Below, piece after piece: positions 42,219 through 43,782 of a stretch of 43,782 nt of DNA. Origin of the DNA: Lachnospiraceae bacterium (GTDB lineage Bacteria; Bacillota; Clostridia; Lachnospirales; Lachnospiraceae); assembly GCA_017465845.1 (NCBI GenBank), contig JAFTVH010000076.1:1-43782 (forward strand), written 5' to 3'. The translations under genes and the position numbers were made by a program. The notes below the pieces were generated by a model that worked only from the letters and a program-made list of their open reading frames with translations, searched no databases and was not told where the DNA came from. How positions within the stretch are numbered: the stretch's first letter is position 1; each line of letters begins with the position of its first letter.

Positions 42219-43280
42219 ATGGAAAAAAAGCAAAAATTTATTGTAAACATTATTTTTTACGGACTGATTGTTGTTTTATTATGGGCTGCTTGTAAGTTTG
42301 TTTTACCTGTACTGATACCTTTTATCGTTGCATTTGTTATATCCAGTCTCATTCGGATTCCGGTTAAAAAATTGTATGGCGGTTCGGAAGTAAAGAATAA
42401 AATGATATCTGTAGTTACGTGCATTATTTTTTATGTGATCGTATTTTTCGTATTGGCTGCTGCAAGTATCAATTTGTATAATACGATATCTGATTTTCTG
42501 GTTTCCGTTCCTGCATTATATCAGGATAATATCGTTCCGGCGTTGAATCTTGTAGCTGATTTGATCGAACAGACGCTTGCATCCATGGATGCCGGAATAG
42601 CAGTGGAGATAGATAACCTGTTTCAGGAATCCGTTAACAATATTGGAGAATATATCAAAACTTTCTCAGTAAATGCGGTTAAATTTATTTCAGGGAGCCT
42701 GGCTGGAATTCCCGGATTTATTATTAAGCTTATTATAATGATAATTTCTACATTTTTCTGTATGATCGATTATGATAAAATATTGAAACTTTTTAGAAAG
42801 TGTATTCCTTCGGGGAGAGAAGATGCAGTACTGAATCTTGTAAAATATTTTAAGAGCACGATACTGATTTACTTAAAAGCATACTCACTGCTGTTCCTGC
42901 TCACTTATGTGGAATTATCGATTGGTTTCACCATTTTGGGAATTCCTTACGCCCCATTGATCGGACTTCTGGTGGCGATATTTGATATTCTTCCGATTCT
43001 CGGAGTAGGCGGAATCCTTCTTCCATGGGCTGTGGTCTTATTTGTTATGAAAGAGATACCCATGGGTATAGGAATGCTCATATTGTATCTGGTTATTACT
43101 TTTATAAGAAATACAGCGGAACCTAAGCTGGTAGGAAAGCAAATCGGACTTCATCCGCTGGCAACGATGATCTTTATGTATCTGGGATTAAAGTTTATGG
43201 GATTTCTGGGGATGTTCCTGTTCCCGGTTACGCTGGCGGTTTTTGTGAATATGAAGCAGGGGGGAGAAGGTTCAGAATAG
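42219..43280 (+). CDS. AI-2E family membrane transporter (PerM/YdiK-like)
   Basis: This 353-residue protein starts 24 bp after trkH (CGAGGAAATGAT upstream). About eight TM helices are visible: IIFYGLIVVLLWAACKFVLPVLIPFIVAF at the N-terminus, CIIFYVIVFFVLAAAS, IIKLIIMIISTFFCMIDYD in the middle, the family block GIPYAPLIGLLVAIFDILPILGVGGILLPW, and GKQIGLHPLATMIFMYLG near the end. The name comes from AI-2 export reported for one member; most members have unknown substrates. Presence with Trk suggests ion or envelope stress. Confidence 0.88.
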   Translation: MEKKQKFIVNIIFYGLIVVLLWAACKFVLPVLIPFIVAFVISSLIRIPVKKLYGGSEVKNKMISVVTCIIFYVIVFFVLAAASINLYNTISDFLVSVPALYQDNIVPALNLVADLIEQTLASMDAGIAVEIDNLFQESVNNIGEYIKTFSVNAVKFISGSLAGIPGFIIKLIIMIISTFFCMIDYDKILKLFRKCIPSGREDAVLNLVKYFKSTILIYLKAYSLLFLLTYVELSIGFTILGIPYAPLIGLLVAIFDILPILGVGGILLPWAVVLFVMKEIPMGIGMLILYLVITFIRNTAEPKLVGKQIGLHPLATMIFMYLGLKFMGFLGMFLFPVTLAVFVNMKQGGEGSE

Positions 43281-43391
43281 CGGACTCATATTTTTTATTG
43301 CGGATCATACGGATCGATTAATTGGACTGGCACTGGAGCAGGTGGCCAGAAATTTAACCAAAAAAGAAAATGTAAAAAAATGTAGGAAATG

Positions 43392-43420
43392 TTGAAAAAC
43401 GAGCCTGTTTATGGTACACT
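43392..43420 (+). promoter_or_regulatory. Possible promoter of the terminal small unit
   Basis: TTGAAA (43392-43397), a 17-bp spacer and TACACT (43415-43420). It precedes a ribosome binding site (AGGAGG, 43485-43490) and an ATG at 43501. Confidence 0.4.
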
Positions 43421-43446
43421 TAATTAGTTGTATTAGGCTCTTTTTT
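43401..43446 (+). terminator. Possible terminator after the AI-2E gene
   Basis: GAGCCT (43401-43406) pairs with AGGCTC (43435-43440), followed by six T. The loop is long (28 nt). It overlaps a candidate promoter, so only one reading may be functional. Confidence 0.4.
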
Positions 43447-43500
43447 GAACAGGAAATACTATAACCCTGAAGAAAGGTTTTTTTAGGAGGATATTCAAAT

Positions 43501-43694
43501 ATGAAACTAGGTATCGGAATTTCAAACCGAAATTTCATAAGTCTATATATCTCCATAAAACAGCGAAAAAGTCGATAAATAAAGGGTTTTTTGATAAGGC
43601 CACAAAGATATATTTTCATATAACTCCATATACTTTTATGCAAAATTGGCGTAAAAAATTTCGTGCCCAGGGAATAAATGAGCCACCACTATAA
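43501..43694 (+). pseudogene. Small frame-broken ORF of unknown function
   Basis: ATG at 43501, ten bases after AGGAGG, encodes MKLGIGISNRNFISLYISIK and five more residues before TAA (43576-43578). The -1 frame is open through that point and continues GFFDKATKIYFHITPYTF and WRKKFRAQGINEPPL to TAA at 43692-43694, and has no start codon of its own. A shift near the A-rich 43557-43570 would give about 63 residues. I do not recognise either part. The end coincides with a 10-bp hairpin, supporting a real transcription unit. Confidence 0.35.
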
Positions 43695-43721
43695 ATCATG
43701 ATGAAAGAGAGGATTTATAGT
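43688..43721 (+). terminator. Hairpin at the end of the small unit
   Basis: ACTATAAATC (43688-43697) and GATTTATAGT (43712-43721) form a perfect 10-bp stem around 14 nt, overlapping the stop codon at 43692-43694; ACGCTTTTT follows. The stem is AT-rich, so terminator strength is doubtful. Confidence 0.45.
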
Positions 43722-43782
43722 ACGCTTTTTAAGCATTCAACAGAATAATTTGCCACAATTATAGCACCAGATGGTTAAAACA

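Noticed and set aside
43305-43643. 112-codon ORF on the - strand at the window end
   Set aside because: TTG start with no ribosome binding site, Phe/Cys/Ser-rich translation typical of antisense, and the + strand features explain the region better.
43281-43782. CRISPR repeats or tracr-like RNA in the terminal spacer
   Set aside because: No repeat-spacer periodicity and no cas gene; the inverted repeats are single hairpins.

Overview
The window looks like chromosomal DNA of an anaerobic low-to-mid G+C Firmicute, most likely a Lachnospiraceae-type Clostridium. The signs are strong AGGAGG ribosome binding sites, occasional TTG/GTG starts, the priA-def-fmt-rsmB-rlmN-prpC-prkC-rsgA housekeeping operon, a meso-diaminopimelate-type MurE, a FliB-like lysine methylase and CorC/HlyC- and Trk-type membrane proteins. 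Almost every gene is on the + strand. I see no rRNA, tRNA, CRISPR array, integrase or intact insertion sequence.

Region 1 (1-7061) is a glycan-degradation operon. It holds the C-terminal part of a large glycosidase-like protein, a sugar isomerase/epimerase-like TIM barrel, a GH29 alpha-L-fucosidase, and a 930-residue protein joining an unassigned N-terminal half to a GH105 unsaturated-uronyl hydrolase. A strong terminator closes it. Region 2 (7062-10562) is accessory. A consensus promoter flanked by two matching 23-bp dyads drives an AAA15-type ATPase and an RloB-family protein, which together make an RloAB/AbiL-like anti-phage candidate. Next is a cysteine-cluster protein whose reading frame is broken exactly at an A AAA AAG slippery site.

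Region 3 (10563-13450) is a BlaI/BlaR1-like repressor-protease pair with BlaI-type operators in its promoter and an unusual sensor domain. Region 4 (13467-18303) holds a degenerate CbiE/CbiT-like protein, a UvrD-type helicase, a HipA-fold kinase-like protein, MscL with a zinc ribbon, and a small helical protein. Region 5 (18304-25190) has an ABC transporter with a short leader ORF and a repeated GATATC palindrome, a FliB-like methylase, a decayed ABC ATPase remnant, and an ECF sigma factor / membrane partner / serpin cluster.

Region 6 (25406-37637) is core: murE, priA, def, fmt, a membrane zinc protease, rsmB, rlmN, the PrpC phosphatase, the PrkC PASTA kinase and rsgA. It covers cell-wall synthesis, replication restart, formyl-Met processing, rRNA modification, and wall-sensing phosphorylation with ribosome assembly. 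Region 7 (37638-43782) looks more AT-rich. It carries a CNNM/CorC-type transporter, TrkA, TrkH and an AI-2E-family permease, then an odd small transcription unit with a broken frame. The best candidates for something new are the RloAB unit with its twin operators, the slippery-site frameshift, the serpin/ECF cluster, the degenerate CbiET-helicase-HipA-like operon, and the GH105 fusion.
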